Source: Dyadobacter alkalitolerans DSM 23607 (lineage in GTDB: Bacteria > Bacteroidota > Bacteroidia > Cytophagales > Spirosomataceae). Taken from it: 64,000 nucleotides of DNA. Location: positions 62,001-126,000 of the forward strand of contig NZ_AUAS01000013.1 of the NCBI RefSeq assembly GCF_000428845.1, given 5' to 3'. This document shows, piece by piece, positions 1-9,790 of the stretch. The position numbers and the translations under genes are program-made. The stretch's first letter is position 1, and each line of letters starts with the position of its first letter. The notes below the pieces were generated by a model. It ran no database searches and was not told the DNA's origin. It was given only the letters and a program-made list of their open reading frames with translations.

Positions 1-392
1 CGAAAGATTCTCTACAAATTAGTTTTCCGCTTGTTACCAATGAAAACGGAGAGGAGATTGAGATGAAAAAAAGTAAGCTAACGGTCCCGTACGTAAACAT
101 CTCTTTCATGCCGACCCTGAGTTTCTCGCGATCATTCATCTCATACATTAGTGCAGGCGTTTATGGAGGTTACCGGTTGGGCAGCTATACCAAGTTAAGA
201 CGCGAGGGAAGTAAGGACGTGGACCATGTCCGGAAAAACTTTTACATTGAAGATCTGAGATATGGTCTGTCCGCAGAGCTAGGCATCAGAAATTTCCCCG
301 ATTTCTTTGTCAACTACGATTTCAATAATCTCTATCAGGATGGCAAAGGGCCGTCTGTAAGGATGCTTAGTTTTGGAGTAAGGTTATTTTAA
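1..392 (+). CDS. Outer-membrane beta-barrel protein, C-terminal part (truncated by window edge)
   Basis: The reading frame is open from base 3 with no stop upstream, so the gene starts outside the window and the ATG at 63 is probably internal. The visible 130 residues alternate polar and hydrophobic/aromatic residues and end in 'SFGVRLF', a terminal aromatic residue typical of Bacteroidota outer-membrane barrels. No specific family is recognisable from this tail. The gene ends before a strong promoter that serves the tRNA genes, so it is not part of the tuf/rpo transcripts. Confidence 0.6.
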   Translation, partial: KDSLQISFPLVTNENGEEIEMKKSKLTVPYVNISFMPTLSFSRSFISYISAGVYGGYRLGSYTKLRREGSKDVDHVRKNFYIEDLRYGLSAELGIRNFPDFFVNYDFNNLYQDGKGPSVRMLSFGVRLF

Positions 393-477
393 AAAGCGTT
401 TAAATGCGCTTAATAGCGGTTTAAAACAATGTATTTTGTTTAAGCCGCTATTTTTCTTTATTTTTTTTTCAAAAGAA

Positions 478-508
478 TTTGAGAATTTAAGAAAAGGGTA
501 TAATTTTG
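478..508 (+). promoter_or_regulatory. Bacteroidota-type promoter for the tRNA-Tyr/tRNA-Gly transcript
   Basis: A TTTG element at 478-481 is followed after 19 bases by TAATTTTG at 501-508. This fits the -33/-7 consensus TTTG-N19-TAnnTTTG of the primary sigma factor of Bacteroidota. It lies about 50 bases before tRNA-Tyr. Confidence 0.75.
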
Positions 509-561
509 CGACTCCAAAAAGTGAGACAAGCGGTTTTCACGGTTGTGTTGAAATGTTGATT

Positions 562-644
562 GGGGGTGTACCAGAGCGGCCAAATGGGGCAGACTGTAAA
601 TCTGCTGGTGTATGCCTACGGTGGTTCGAATCCATCCGCCCCCA
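562..644 (+). tRNA. tRNA-Tyr (anticodon GTA)
   Basis: The 83-nt gene has a full acceptor stem (gggggtg with cgccccc, one G-U pair) and discriminator A. The anticodon loop CTGTAAA sits in a gcaga/tctgc stem. It has the long variable arm expected of bacterial tRNA-Tyr and the T-loop ttcgaat. CCA is not encoded. Confidence 0.97.
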
Positions 645-703
645 CAGTTAATGCCAAAATGAGCTTCTGAGATTACCAGTTTCAGGAGGAGGCAAAAACA
701 AAT

Positions 704-776
704 GCGGAAGTAGCTCAGCTGGTAGAGCGATAGCCTTCCAAGCTATAGGTCGCGAGTTCGAACCTCGTCTTCCGCT
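704..776 (+). tRNA. tRNA-Gly (anticodon TCC)
   Basis: The 73-nt cloverleaf has acceptor stem gcggaag/cttccgc, discriminator T, anticodon loop CTTCCAA and T-loop ttcgaac. It lies 59 bases after tRNA-Tyr and is probably cotranscribed with it. CCA is not encoded. Confidence 0.97.
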
Positions 777-793
777 CATTTAAAACACCATCG

Positions 794-845
794 AAGCGAT
801 TAGCGAAAACATTCATTAGATACTTTTTCGCTAATCGCTTTTTGG
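794..845 (+). terminator. Long hairpin terminator between tRNA-Gly and tRNA-Thr
   Basis: Two perfect 16-base arms (794-809 and 825-840) flank a 15-base loop and run into a short T stretch. It separates the Tyr-Gly tRNA transcript from tRNA-Thr and tuf. Confidence 0.75.
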
Positions 846-897
846 TTGTAATAGCCCAGAATTGCTTAACGTAGCATTTCAAATGTATTGAAATTTT

Positions 898-969
<72 letters not shown>

Positions 970-1095
970 CGGAAAAGATTTTGATCCTTGTATTTAGTTA
1001 AATTGATTTTGGGGTGCTTGGCTAGTGTAAGCTAAACAGGATCAATCATTAGTGTTTAATAAATTGTAACTTTTAATTTTAAGCGTACTTAAGTC

Positions 1096-2283
1096 ATGGC
1101 AAAAGAGACGTTTGACCGCTCGAAACCCCACGTAAATATTGGTACTATCGGGCACGTTGACCACGGTAAAACTACCCTTACTGCTGCTATCACAACTGTG
1201 TTGGCGAAAAAGGGTTTAGCAGTACTTCGCGATTTCTCATCAATTGATAATGCTCCTGAAGAGAAAGAGCGTGGTATCACGATTAACACATCCCACGTTG
1301 AGTATTCGACAGCAAACCGTCACTATGCTCACGTTGACTGTCCAGGTCACGCGGATTATGTAAAGAACATGGTAACTGGTGCTGCACAGATGGACGGCGC
1401 TATCATTGTAGTTGCTGCTACTGATGGACCAATGCCACAAACTCGTGAGCACATTCTTTTGGCTCGCCAGGTTGGTGTTCCTCAGCTTGTTGTGTTCATG
1501 AACAAAGTGGATATGGTTGATGATCCAGAACTTCTTGAACTTGTTGAAATGGAAATCCGTGAGCTTTTGAGCTTCTACGATTACGATGGAGACAACATTC
1601 CTGTAATCCAAGGTTCTGCTTTGGGTGGTTTGAATGGCGAAGAAAAATGGGTTAAAACGATTGAAGAATTGATGGATGCTGTTGATAGCTACATTCCAAT
1701 TCCTCCACGTATGACTGATCTTCCTTTCCTTATGCCTGTTGAAGACGTATTCTCGATCACTGGTCGTGGAACTGTTGCAACTGGTCGTATCGAAAGAGGA
1801 GTAATCAACTCTGGTGAAGCAGTTGATATCCTTGGTATGGGTGCAGAAGGTCTTAAATCGGTAGTAACTGGTGTTGAGATGTTCCGTAAGATCCTTGACC
1901 GTGGAGAAGCTGGTGACAACGTAGGTCTTTTGCTTCGTGGTATCAACAAAGAAGATATCCGTCGCGGAATGGTAATCTGCAAGCCAGGTTCAGTTAAGCC
2001 TCACGCTGCATTCAAAGGCGAGGTTTATGTACTTTCGAAAGAAGAAGGTGGACGTCACACTCCATTCTTTAACAAATACCGTCCTCAGTTTTACTTCCGT
2101 ACCACGGACGTAACGGGTGAAATTTCTCTTCCAGCTGGTGTAGAAATGGTTATGCCTGGTGATAACATCACAATTGATGTGAAATTGATCAACAAGATTG
2201 CTATGGAAAAAGGTCTTCGTTTCGCGATTCGTGAAGGTGGACGTACCGTAGGTGCTGGTCAGGTAACTGAAATTCTTGACTAA
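1096..2283 (+). CDS. tuf: Elongation factor Tu
   Basis: EF-Tu delivers aminoacyl-tRNA to the ribosome as a GTP complex. The 395 residues match the family length. The GTPase motifs are visible: GHVDHGKT (19-26), DCPGH (82-86) and NKVD (137-140). The C-terminal barrel domains II and III follow and end in a basic '[15 protein letters not shown]' segment. The gene lies between tRNA-Thr and tRNA-Trp and is followed by its own strong terminator, so it is transcriptionally separated from secE-nusG. The codons GGT and CGT are frequent, as expected for a highly expressed gene. Confidence 0.99.
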   Translation: MAKETFDRSKPHVNIGTIGHVDHGKTTLTAAITTVLAKKGLAVLRDFSSIDNAPEEKERGITINTSHVEYSTANRHYAHVDCPGHADYVKNMVTGAAQMDGAIIVVAATDGPMPQTREHILLARQVGVPQLVVFMNKVDMVDDPELLELVEMEIRELLSFYDYDGDNIPVIQGSALGGLNGEEKWVKTIEELMDAVDSYIPIPPRMTDLPFLMPVEDVFSITGRGTVATGRIERGVINSGEAVDILGMGAEGLKSVVTGVEMFRKILDRGEAGDNVGLLLRGINKEDIRRGMVICKPGSVKPHAAFKGEVYVLSKEEGGRHTPFFNKYRPQFYFRTTDVTGEISLPAGVEMVMPGDNITIDVKLINKIAMEKGLRFAIREGGRTVGAGQVTEILD

Positions 2284-2300
2284 TCAAGATTAGCATATTA

Positions 2301-2338
2301 AAACAAGTGCATTTCTTATGAGATGCACTTGTTTTTTA
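2301..2338 (+). terminator. Rho-independent terminator of tuf
   Basis: Perfect 12-base arms (2301-2312 and 2323-2334) enclose a 10-base loop. The 3' arm merges into a run of six Ts at 2332-2337. Confidence 0.9.
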
Positions 2339-2357
2339 TAATTAAATCGTATCTTTG
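2328..2357 (+). promoter_or_regulatory. Promoter for the tRNA-Trp-secE-nusG-rpl transcript, overlapping the tuf terminator
   Basis: TATCTTTG at 2350-2357 matches TAnnTTTG. A TTG at 2329-2331 inside the 3' arm of the tuf terminator lies 18 bases upstream, suitable for the -33 element. The tRNA starts about 30 bases downstream. Confidence 0.65.
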
Positions 2358-2386
2358 CAGCCCGAAAGTACCGGGTCGTTAGATAA

Positions 2387-2457
2387 ACGGGTGTAGTTCA
2401 AGGGTAGAATAGCGGTCTCCAAAACCGTTGATGGGAGTTCGAATCTCTCCACCCGTG
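2387..2457 (+). tRNA. tRNA-Trp (anticodon CCA)
   Basis: The 71-nt cloverleaf has acceptor acgggtg/cacccgt, discriminator G, anticodon loop CTCCAAA and T-loop ttcgaat. It ends 16 bases before secE, so it is cotranscribed with secE-nusG. This tRNA-Trp-secE link is conserved in many bacteria. Confidence 0.97.
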
Positions 2458-2473
2458 CATATTAAAAGGAAAA

Positions 2474-2665
2474 ATGGAAAAATTTACTTCTTTTTTAAAA
2501 GCTTCCTGGGAAGAAATCACCCAGCACGTAACATGGCCTCCTTTTAACGAGCTTCAGGCTAATACGACACTAGTGCTTGTCGGTTCCCTCATTTTTGCCT
2601 TCGTTGTAGGCATTATGGACTTTGTCTTTGAGAATGCACTGAATCTTTTTTATCAGTCTTTCTAA
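2474..2665 (+). CDS. secE: Preprotein translocase subunit SecE
   Basis: The 63 residues are typical of the short, single-spanning SecE of most bacteria. An amphipathic N-terminal helix containing 'SWEEITQHVTWPPFNEL' matches the conserved SecE surface helix. One membrane segment follows at about 31-55. SecE clamps the SecY channel in the inner membrane. It lies between tRNA-Trp and nusG, its canonical place. Confidence 0.95.
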   Translation: MEKFTSFLKASWEEITQHVTWPPFNELQANTTLVLVGSLIFAFVVGIMDFVFENALNLFYQSF

Positions 2666-2701
2666 GGCTATTTTTATTATAGTGGCAACCCCCGGAATGG
2701 T

Positions 2702-3256
2702 ATGAGTAGTCTAAATTGGTTTGTATTGAGAGCGGTGTCTGGACAAGAGAAAAAAATCAAGTCCTACATTGAAAATGAAATCGCTCGGCAGAAACTGGAT
2801 GAATTCGTTCCGCAGATCCTGATACCTTCTGAGAAGATATATGAAATGCGTAACGGTAAGAAACGGGTTAGAGAAAAAAACTTCTTTCCTGGTTACATTA
2901 TCATTTCAGCGGATTTGTCAAAAGGAGAGGTTTTACACATTATAACCAGTATTCCTGGTGTTATAGGCTTCTTGGGAAGTGCAGAAGGTAATTCAAAAGT
3001 GCCTGTGCCGCTTCGTCAGTCAGAGATCAATAGGATCTTGGGTAAGGTAGACGAGGCAGAGCAGCATGAAGAAGCGCCAAGCATGTCATTCATCAGAGGA
3101 GAAACTGTCAAAGTTGTAGACGGTCCTTTCAGCGGCTTTATCGGAGTGGTTGAAGAAGTATTCGACGAGAAGAAAAAACTCAATGTAGTTGTAAAAATAT
3201 TCGGGCGTAATACACCCGTGGAACTCAGTTACGCACAAGTAGAAAAGGATAGTTGA
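2702..3256 (+). CDS. nusG: Transcription termination/antitermination protein NusG
   Basis: NusG binds RNA polymerase and links transcription to translation or Rho. The 184 residues show the NGN domain (start '[20 protein letters not shown]', then 'FFPGYIII' near 61-68). A C-terminal KOW domain follows at about 125-180 ('[20 protein letters not shown]'). It follows secE by 36 bases and precedes rplK by 77 bases, the standard order. Confidence 0.97.
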   Translation: MSSLNWFVLRAVSGQEKKIKSYIENEIARQKLDEFVPQILIPSEKIYEMRNGKKRVREKNFFPGYIIISADLSKGEVLHIITSIPGVIGFLGSAEGNSKVPVPLRQSEINRILGKVDEAEQHEEAPSMSFIRGETVKVVDGPFSGFIGVVEEVFDEKKKLNVVVKIFGRNTPVELSYAQVEKDS

Positions 3257-3333
3257 AAGAGTAACGGGCAGGGTAAGCTTCCACTTGCATGTTAAGCCGT
3301 TAAACAATCAATGAACCGACAAATTACAAAACA

Positions 3334-3783
3334 ATGGCAAAAGAAATAGGTGGATACGTCAAACTACAGGTAAAAGGTGGCCAAGCCAACCCTTCACCTC
3401 CAATCGGTCCTGCATTAGGATCGAAAGGTTTGAATATCATGGAGTTTTGCAAGCAATTCAATGGCCGTACCCAGGATAAAATGGGTGTGGTGTTGCCGGT
3501 AGTTATTACATACTATAAGGATAAGTCTTTTGACTTCGTCATTAAGACCCCCCCGGCCGCGATTCTGCTTCTGGAAGCATCAAAAGTAAAGACAGGTTCG
3601 GCTCAGCCAAACCGTTTGAAAGTAGGTTCGGTATCATGGGATCAGGTTCGTACGATCGCTGAAACCAAAATGCCTGACTTGAACTGCTTTACAATTGATT
3701 CTGCTATGAAAATGATAGCGGGAACGGCTCGTAGTATGGGTATTACTGTAGCAGGCAAGGCCCCGTGGGAAGAAAACAACTGA
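3334..3783 (+). CDS. rplK: 50S ribosomal protein L11
   Basis: L11 forms the base of the ribosomal GTPase-associated centre. The 149 residues carry the N-terminal '[19 protein letters not shown]' proline-rich motif and the C-terminal RNA-binding segment '[11 protein letters not shown]'. It is first in the rplK-rplA-rplJ-rplL run. Confidence 0.98.
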   Translation: MAKEIGGYVKLQVKGGQANPSPPIGPALGSKGLNIMEFCKQFNGRTQDKMGVVLPVVITYYKDKSFDFVIKTPPAAILLLEASKVKTGSAQPNRLKVGSVSWDQVRTIAETKMPDLNCFTIDSAMKMIAGTARSMGITVAGKAPWEENN

Positions 3784-3820
3784 GCGTAAAAATATTTATA
3801 CGCTGAAAGAAACAAAGAAC

Positions 3821-4519
3821 ATGGGAAAATTAACCAAAAAGCAAAAAGAAGCTCTTTCGAAATTCGACGCGAATCAAGTTTACTCTCTTGAGCAAGCAGC
3901 GGACGTACTTAAGACGATTTCTTATACCAAATTTGATTCTTCCGTGGATATCGACGTTCGTTTGGGCGTAGATCCTCGTAAAGCTGATCAAATGGTACGT
4001 GGCGTGGTAACATTGCCACACGGAACCGGAAAAGAAGTTCGTGTATTGGTTTTGTGTACTCCCGATAAGGAGGCAGAAGCGAAAGAAGCAGGAGCGGATT
4101 ATGTTGGTCTTGATGAATATATCCAAAAGATAGAGCAAGGCTGGACAGACATCGACGTAATTATCACAATGCCGAGTGTGATGGCAAAAGTGGGACGGTT
4201 AGGTAAGGTTTTAGGTCCTCGCGGACTGATGCCAAACCCTAAATCAGGAACGGTAACTCCGGATGTAGCGAAAGCTGTGAAGGAAGTAAAAGCAGGTAAG
4301 ATTGATTTCAAAGTTGACAAAACAGGAATCATTCACGCAAGTGTTGGTAAAGTTTCTTTTGGAAACGAGCAGCTTGTACAAAATGCTACAGAAGTTATCA
4401 ATACTCTGGTTCGCCTTAAACCATCATCGGCAAAAGGAACTTACGTAAAAAGCATTCACTTGTCAAGCACGATGAGCCCGGGTGTTACTATTGATAAAAA
4501 CACAATTCCAGGATTATAA
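3821..4519 (+). CDS. rplA: 50S ribosomal protein L1
   Basis: L1 builds the mobile L1 stalk next to the ribosomal E site and represses its own operon in many bacteria. The 232 residues match the family length. The hallmark '[20 protein letters not shown]' is near 126-145 and '[20 protein letters not shown]' follows. Its stop codon is one base before the start of rplJ, suggesting translational coupling. Confidence 0.98.
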   Translation: MGKLTKKQKEALSKFDANQVYSLEQAADVLKTISYTKFDSSVDIDVRLGVDPRKADQMVRGVVTLPHGTGKEVRVLVLCTPDKEAEAKEAGADYVGLDEYIQKIEQGWTDIDVIITMPSVMAKVGRLGKVLGPRGLMPNPKSGTVTPDVAKAVKEVKAGKIDFKVDKTGIIHASVGKVSFGNEQLVQNATEVINTLVRLKPSSAKGTYVKSIHLSSTMSPGVTIDKNTIPGL

Positions 4520-4520
4520 T

Positions 4521-5051
4521 ATGACACGGGAAGAGAAAGCAGTAATTATAGACGAGTTAAGTCAAAAATTCGCTAGCACCCCATACTTCTATATCACCAG
4601 CGCAAACGGAATGTCTGTAGGTGAAACAAACCAGCTAAGAGGCCTTTGCTTCGAACGCGGTGTGGAGTATCGTGTTGTTAAGAATACATTGATTAAGAAA
4701 GCACTAGAGACATTAGATACGGATTATTCCTCTTTTGACGAAGTTTTGAAAGGATTTTCCGGAGTTATGTTTCACCCGGAGTCAGGTAAGGTTCCTGCAC
4801 AATTGATTAAAGAATTCAAGAAGAAATCAGGTACTGACAAGCTTAAATTTAAAGGAGCTTCTGTTGATTCATCTGTTTTCGTTGGTGAAAGCCAGCTTGA
4901 CGTTCTGATCGCTCTGAAGTCAAAACAAGAAATGATCGGAGAGATTATCGGATTGTTGCAATCACCTGCTAAAAATGTTATCGGCGCCCTTCAAAGCGGT
5001 GGAAACAAATTGGCTGGTATTTTGAAAACCTTGTCTGAGAAAGAGGACTAA
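4521..5051 (+). CDS. rplJ: 50S ribosomal protein L10
   Basis: L10 anchors the L7/L12 dimers to the ribosome. The frame is open upstream to an ATG at 4482 inside rplA, but the start at 4521 ('MTREEKAVIIDELSQKF') fits the family. It gives 176 residues and lies directly after the rplA stop. The conserved 'GLCFERGVEYRVVKNTLIKKAL' core is present. The C-terminal helix near 145-175 is the expected L7/L12 binding site. Confidence 0.97.
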   Translation: MTREEKAVIIDELSQKFASTPYFYITSANGMSVGETNQLRGLCFERGVEYRVVKNTLIKKALETLDTDYSSFDEVLKGFSGVMFHPESGKVPAQLIKEFKKKSGTDKLKFKGASVDSSVFVGESQLDVLIALKSKQEMIGEIIGLLQSPAKNVIGALQSGGNKLAGILKTLSEKED

Positions 5052-5136
5052 TATTAATAGCCAGGCTGAGCTCTCCGGGAGAAAAAATGGAGCTTTTAAA
5101 ATCATCTTATTGTATAATCAAAAAATCTAAATAAAA

Positions 5137-5523
5137 ATGGCAGATTTGAAAGCATTCGCAGAACAGCTTGTTAACCTTACGGTTAAAGAAGTGAACGAAT
5201 TGGCTACAATTCTTAAAGACGAATACGGTATTGAGCCTGCAGCGGCTGGTGCGGTAATGGTAGCAGGTCCTGCTGCTGGTGGTGGTTCTGATGCTCCTGC
5301 AGCAGAAGAGAAAACATCTTTTGATGTGATCTTGAAAGCAGCTGGCGCAAGCAAACTTGCTGTTGTGAAATTGGTTAAAGACCTTACTGGTCTTGGCTTG
5401 AAAGAAGCAAAAGAACTAGTTGACGGTGCTCCAAAGCCTGTTAAAGAAGGAGTTGCAAAAGACGAAGCAGAAGCTTTGAAAAAACAACTTGAAGAAGCAG
5501 GTGCAGAAGTTGAAGTGAAGTAA
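5137..5523 (+). CDS. rplL: 50S ribosomal protein L7/L12
   Basis: L7/L12 is the multicopy stalk protein that recruits translational GTPases. The 128 residues show the N-terminal dimerisation helices, an Ala/Gly-rich hinge near 38-58 and the C-terminal domain with '[20 protein letters not shown]'. It is followed by a hairpin with a T run, which could act as an attenuator between the ribosomal and polymerase genes. Confidence 0.98.
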   Translation: MADLKAFAEQLVNLTVKEVNELATILKDEYGIEPAAAGAVMVAGPAAGGGSDAPAAEEKTSFDVILKAAGASKLAVVKLVKDLTGLGLKEAKELVDGAPKPVKEGVAKDEAEALKKQLEEAGAEVEVK

Positions 5524-5560
5524 TTTGCTTTATACCAAAAGCCTATAATTCTTAGGAATG

Positions 5561-5586
5561 AGGCCTGATTAACGTCAGGTCTTTTT
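5561..5586 (+). terminator. Terminator or attenuator between rplL and rpoB
   Basis: An 8-bp stem (5561-5568 with 5575-5582, one G-U pair) with a 6-base loop is followed by TTTT. In other bacteria this position holds an attenuator that sets the ribosomal-protein to polymerase ratio; partial readthrough into rpoB is inferred. The other ~260 bases before rpoB hold no gene, and I see no exact TAnnTTTG promoter there. Confidence 0.7.
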
Positions 5587-5844
5587 CCTATTTATGTGTA
5601 TACCAAACGAAAAATACTTTTTTTGCGTTTGTACTTAGATAGCCCTTCATTTAATCCGGGTTTATCATTCTTCTTTTCAAATAATTTGCGCGAAACACTT
5701 CTTTACTCGTAGGAAAGGAGAATAGGGGCAGTTATTTATCTCTACGAGGCAATAGATTAGGTTTAAAACTAATTATTACGATTGCGGCGCGTAAAGGTTA
5801 CTCCGGCGCATTAGTTTTTCTACTAACCCAAATCAAACATAGCC

Positions 5845-8800
5845 TTGGCTACAATTAAAGCAACAACACCTAGAAAAAACTTTTCAAGGATCAATCAGAT
5901 TATCGATTATCCGGATTTGCTAGGAATCCAGGTACAATCGTTCCGCGATTTCTTCAGTCTTGATACATCGGTTGAAGATCGTTCCGGAGAAGGATTGTAC
6001 AAAGTTTTCGCAGAAAACTTTCCTATTGCCGATTCACGCGACAATTTCGTGTTGGAGTTCATTGATTATCTTCTTGAACCACCAAAATATTCAGTCGATG
6101 AATCCATCGACCGCGGACTGACTTATGCAGTGCCGTTGAAAGCAAAATTACGTTTGATTTGTAATGATGCTGATCATGAAGAATTTGAAACCATTGAGCA
6201 GGAAGTTTTCTTAGGAAACATTCCTTATATGACCGAAAGAGGTTCTTTTGTAATCAATGGTGCTGAGCGCGTTATCGTTTCACAACTTCACCGTTCACCA
6301 GGTGTGTTCTTCTCCATGAGCAAGCACACCAACGGTTCTAAATTGTACTCTGCACGTATTATTCCATTCAAAGGATCTTGGATTGAATTCTCGACAGACG
6401 TTAACAATGTGATGTACGCGTACATCGATCGTAAAAAGAAATTCCCGGTAACAACATTGCTTCGTGCCATTGGTTTTGGATCTGATAAAGATATCCTGGA
6501 CCTTTTTGGCTTGTCAGAAGAAATCAGTGCAACACCAACAAACTTGAAGAAAGCTGTTGGCCGTCGCTTGGCTGCAAGGGTTTTGAGAACCTGGACAGAA
6601 GATTTCGTTGATGAAGATACAGGCGAGGTTGTTTCGATTCAACGTAACGAAGTGTTGCTTGAACGTGATTCAACAATTTCTGCCGAGGATATCGAAGTGA
6701 TTGTAGAGTCAGGACAGAAATCTGTCATTCTGCATAAAGAAGATATGAATGTTGCGGATTATAACATTATTTATAATACGCTGCAAAAAGATAGCTCAAA
6801 CTCTGATAAAGAGGCGGTTGAGCAAATTTACCGCCAATTGCGTAATGCTGAGGCACCGGACGAACAAACTGCTCGCGACGTAATTCAGAGCTTGTTCTTC
6901 AGTGACAAACGTTACGATCTTGGTGATGTTGGCCGTTATAGGATCAACAAAAAACTAGGTTCTGACACGAGTTTGGACGTTCGCGTTCTTACAACCGGTG
7001 ATATCGTTTCAATCGTGAAGTATCTGATCGGTTTGATCAATGCTAAGGCGGTTGTCGATGATATTGACCACTTGTCAAACCGTCGTGTACGTACCGTTGG
7101 TGAGCAGCTTTATGCTCAGTTTGGTGTGGGTCTTGCACGTATGGCGCGTACCATTAAGGAGCGTATGAATGTGCGTGATAATGAAGATTTCAAGCCCGTT
7201 GATTTGATCAATGCGCGGACATTGTCTTCTGTTATCAACTCATTCTTTGGCACAAACCAGTTGTCACAGTTCATGGATCAGACCAATCCGTTAGCTGAGA
7301 TTACGCACAAGCGTAGAATGTCGGCACTTGGACCTGGTGGTCTTTCTCGCGAAAGAGCCGGTTTCGAGGTTCGTGACGTTCACTACACGCACTACGGTCG
7401 TCTTTGTACAATTGAAACTCCGGAAGGACCAAACATTGGTTTGATTTCATCCCTTTGCGTATTTGCAAAAGTGAATGGAATGGGCTTTATCGAAACGCCA
7501 TATCGTGTAATCGATGGTGCTGGTAAGCTAACCGATGAGCTTATATATATGACTGCCGAGGAAGAGGATTCCAAATACATTGCACAAGCAAATGCTTCTG
7601 TGGATGACAAAGGAAACTTTACGGTAGAAAAAATCAAAACGCGTTTTGAAGGTGACTTCCCGATGGTTGATCCTTCGCAAGCATCGTTCATGGACGTTGC
7701 TGCAAACCAGATCGTTTCGGTTGCTGCTTCATTGATTCCATTCCTGGAACATGATGATGCCAACCGTGCATTGATGGGATCTAACATGCAGCGTCAAGGT
7801 GTTCCATTGTTGCGCCCACAAGCGCCAATCGTTGGAACTGGCCTTGAAAAGCGTGTTGCAATGGATTCAAGAGCATTGGTTGTTGCAGAAGGCGACGGTG
7901 TGATTGAATTTGTAGATGCTAAGAAAATCGTTGTTAAATACAATAGAACAGATGATGAGCGCCTTGTAAGCTTTATTGAAGATAGCGTTTCTTATGATCT
8001 TGTTAAATTCCGTCGTACCAACCAGGACACTTGTCTTAACCTTCAACCAATGGTTCTTAAAGGCCAAAAGGTGAAAAAAGGTGAAGCACTTTGCCAGGGA
8101 TATGGTACAGAAGGTGGAGAACTTGCATTGGGCCGTAATCTATTGGTTGCCTTCATGCCTTGGCAGGGATACAACTTTGAGGATGCGATTGTAATCTCGG
8201 AGAAAGTGGTTCGTGAGGATATCTTCACTTCGATTCACATTGAAGAATTCGAATTGGAAGTGCGTGATACGAAACGTGGAGAAGAAGAGCTTACTGCTGA
8301 AATTCCAAACGTAAGCGAGGAAACGGTTAAGAATCTTGACGAGAACGGAATTGTTCAAGTCGGTACAGAAGTAAAAGAAGGAGATATTTTAATTGGTAAG
8401 ATCACTCCAAAAGGAGAATCTGATCCAACTCCGGAAGAAAAACTGCTTCGTGCGATTTTTGGTGATAAAGCTGGTGATGTGAAGGATGCTTCGAAAAAAG
8501 CGCCACCATCGATGAAAGGTGTGGTTATTGACACTAAACTTTTCTCTCGCCCAACGAAAGAAGAACGTGCAAAACACAAAGACGAACTTCGTCTATTGAT
8601 GAAAAAATACGGTCGTGAGCTTACTGCGCTTCGTGGACGTATCATCGAGAAGTTGGTTGCATTGGTTGACGGTAAAACTAGCCAAGGTGTTAAACACAAG
8701 TTTGGTGATGAATTGGTAAGCAAAGGAATGAAGTTCAATGTGAGAAACATCTCGGAGAACCTTTTCCCTGCAAACAACCCTTACCGCGATGAATCTCAAT

Positions 8801-9711
8801 ATGCAGTTGCCGAAGAAGTTAACTTGATCGGTGACGTGTTGACAGATTCTTGGACTGAGGATTCAGAAACCAACTTGCAAGTTTCGTTGGTTTTGAAAAA
8901 TTACCTGAATGCCCGCAGTGAATTGATGGGCCGTTTCAAACGCGATCGTTTTGCACTTGAAGTAGGTGATGAGCTTCCAGCTGGAATCGTGAAATTGGCA
9001 AAAGTATACATTGCCAAAAAACGTAAATTGAAAGTTGGGGATAAAATGGCAGGTCGTCACGGTAACAAAGGGGTTGTTGCCCGTATCGTTCGTGACGAAG
9101 ATATGCCATTCCTTGAAGACGGAACACCAATGGATATCGTGTTGAACCCACTTGGGGTGCCTTCACGTATGAACATTGGTCAGATATATGAAACCATTCT
9201 TGCCTGGGCAGGTCTGAAACTGGGTCGTCGCTATGCTACTCCGATCTTTGACGGAGCTACGGAAGCAGAGGTTGCGGCTGAGTTAAAAGAAGCCGGATTG
9301 CCAGATTGGGGACGTACATTCCTTTACAATGGTTTGAGCGGAGAGCGCTTTGATCAGCCGATTACAGTTGGTTTGATGTACATGATGAAGCTGGGTCACT
9401 TGGTTGACGATAAAATGCACGCGCGTTCTATCGGGCCATACTCGCTCATTACACAGCAACCATTGGGTGGTAAAGCACAATTCGGAGGTCAGCGTTTTGG
9501 AGAAATGGAAGTGTGGGCGCTTGAAGCATTCGGTGCATCGCACATTCTTCAGGAGATCCTGACAGTTAAATCCGATGACGTGGTAGGCCGCGCCAAGGCA
9601 TACGAAGCAATCGTAAAAGGTGAAAACCTTCCGAAACCAAATATTCCGGAGTCATTCAACGTACTTGTTCACGAGCTTCGTGGATTAGCATTGGAGATTA
9701 CACTGGACTAA
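5845..9711 (+). CDS. rpoB: DNA-directed RNA polymerase subunit beta
   Basis: RpoB forms one jaw and the rifampicin pocket of RNA polymerase. The 1288 residues are close to the Bacteroidota norm. The start codon is TTG: the N-terminus '[20 protein letters not shown]' fits the family and there is no in-frame ATG nearby upstream. Visible hallmarks are the rifampicin-cluster region '[17 protein letters not shown]', '[19 protein letters not shown]' and the C-terminal '[20 protein letters not shown]' segment. No rifampicin-resistance change is evident in the motif. rpoC follows after 79 bases. Confidence 0.98.
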   Translation: MATIKATTPRKNFSRINQIIDYPDLLGIQVQSFRDFFSLDTSVEDRSGEGLYKVFAENFPIADSRDNFVLEFIDYLLEPPKYSVDESIDRGLTYAVPLKAKLRLICNDADHEEFETIEQEVFLGNIPYMTERGSFVINGAERVIVSQLHRSPGVFFSMSKHTNGSKLYSARIIPFKGSWIEFSTDVNNVMYAYIDRKKKFPVTTLLRAIGFGSDKDILDLFGLSEEISATPTNLKKAVGRRLAARVLRTWTEDFVDEDTGEVVSIQRNEVLLERDSTISAEDIEVIVESGQKSVILHKEDMNVADYNIIYNTLQKDSSNSDKEAVEQIYRQLRNAEAPDEQTARDVIQSLFFSDKRYDLGDVGRYRINKKLGSDTSLDVRVLTTGDIVSIVKYLIGLINAKAVVDDIDHLSNRRVRTVGEQLYAQFGVGLARMARTIKERMNVRDNEDFKPVDLINARTLSSVINSFFGTNQLSQFMDQTNPLAEITHKRRMSALGPGGLSRERAGFEVRDVHYTHYGRLCTIETPEGPNIGLISSLCVFAKVNGMGFIETPYRVIDGAGKLTDELIYMTAEEEDSKYIAQANASVDDKGNFTVEKIKTRFEGDFPMVDPSQASFMDVAANQIVSVAASLIPFLEHDDANRALMGSNMQRQGVPLLRPQAPIVGTGLEKRVAMDSRALVVAEGDGVIEFVDAKKIVVKYNRTDDERLVSFIEDSVSYDLVKFRRTNQDTCLNLQPMVLKGQKVKKGEALCQGYGTEGGELALGRNLLVAFMPWQGYNFEDAIVISEKVVREDIFTSIHIEEFELEVRDTKRGEEELTAEIPNVSEETVKNLDENGIVQVGTEVKEGDILIGKITPKGESDPTPEEKLLRAIFGDKAGDVKDASKKAPPSMKGVVIDTKLFSRPTKEERAKHKDELRLLMKKYGRELTALRGRIIEKLVALVDGKTSQGVKHKFGDELVSKGMKFNVRNISENLFPANNPYRDESQYAVAEEVNLIGDVLTDSWTEDSETNLQVSLVLKNYLNARSELMGRFKRDRFALEVGDELPAGIVKLAKVYIAKKRKLKVGDKMAGRHGNKGVVARIVRDEDMPFLEDGTPMDIVLNPLGVPSRMNIGQIYETILAWAGLKLGRRYATPIFDGATEAEVAAELKEAGLPDWGRTFLYNGLSGERFDQPITVGLMYMMKLGHLVDDKMHARSIGPYSLITQQPLGGKAQFGGQRFGEMEVWALEAFGASHILQEILTVKSDDVVGRAKAYEAIVKGENLPKPNIPESFNVLVHELRGLALEITLD

Positions 9712-9790
9712 TATTAGTCGTTGGCGCGGGAAACCGCGCCATAATGAAATCAATTTGAGTTTCGACTAACAGACAAACGACTTTTTAATT

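Noticed and set aside
436..651. Open frame of 71 codons over tRNA-Tyr
   Set aside because: It runs through the promoter and the complete tRNA-Tyr gene, and the protein has no family features.
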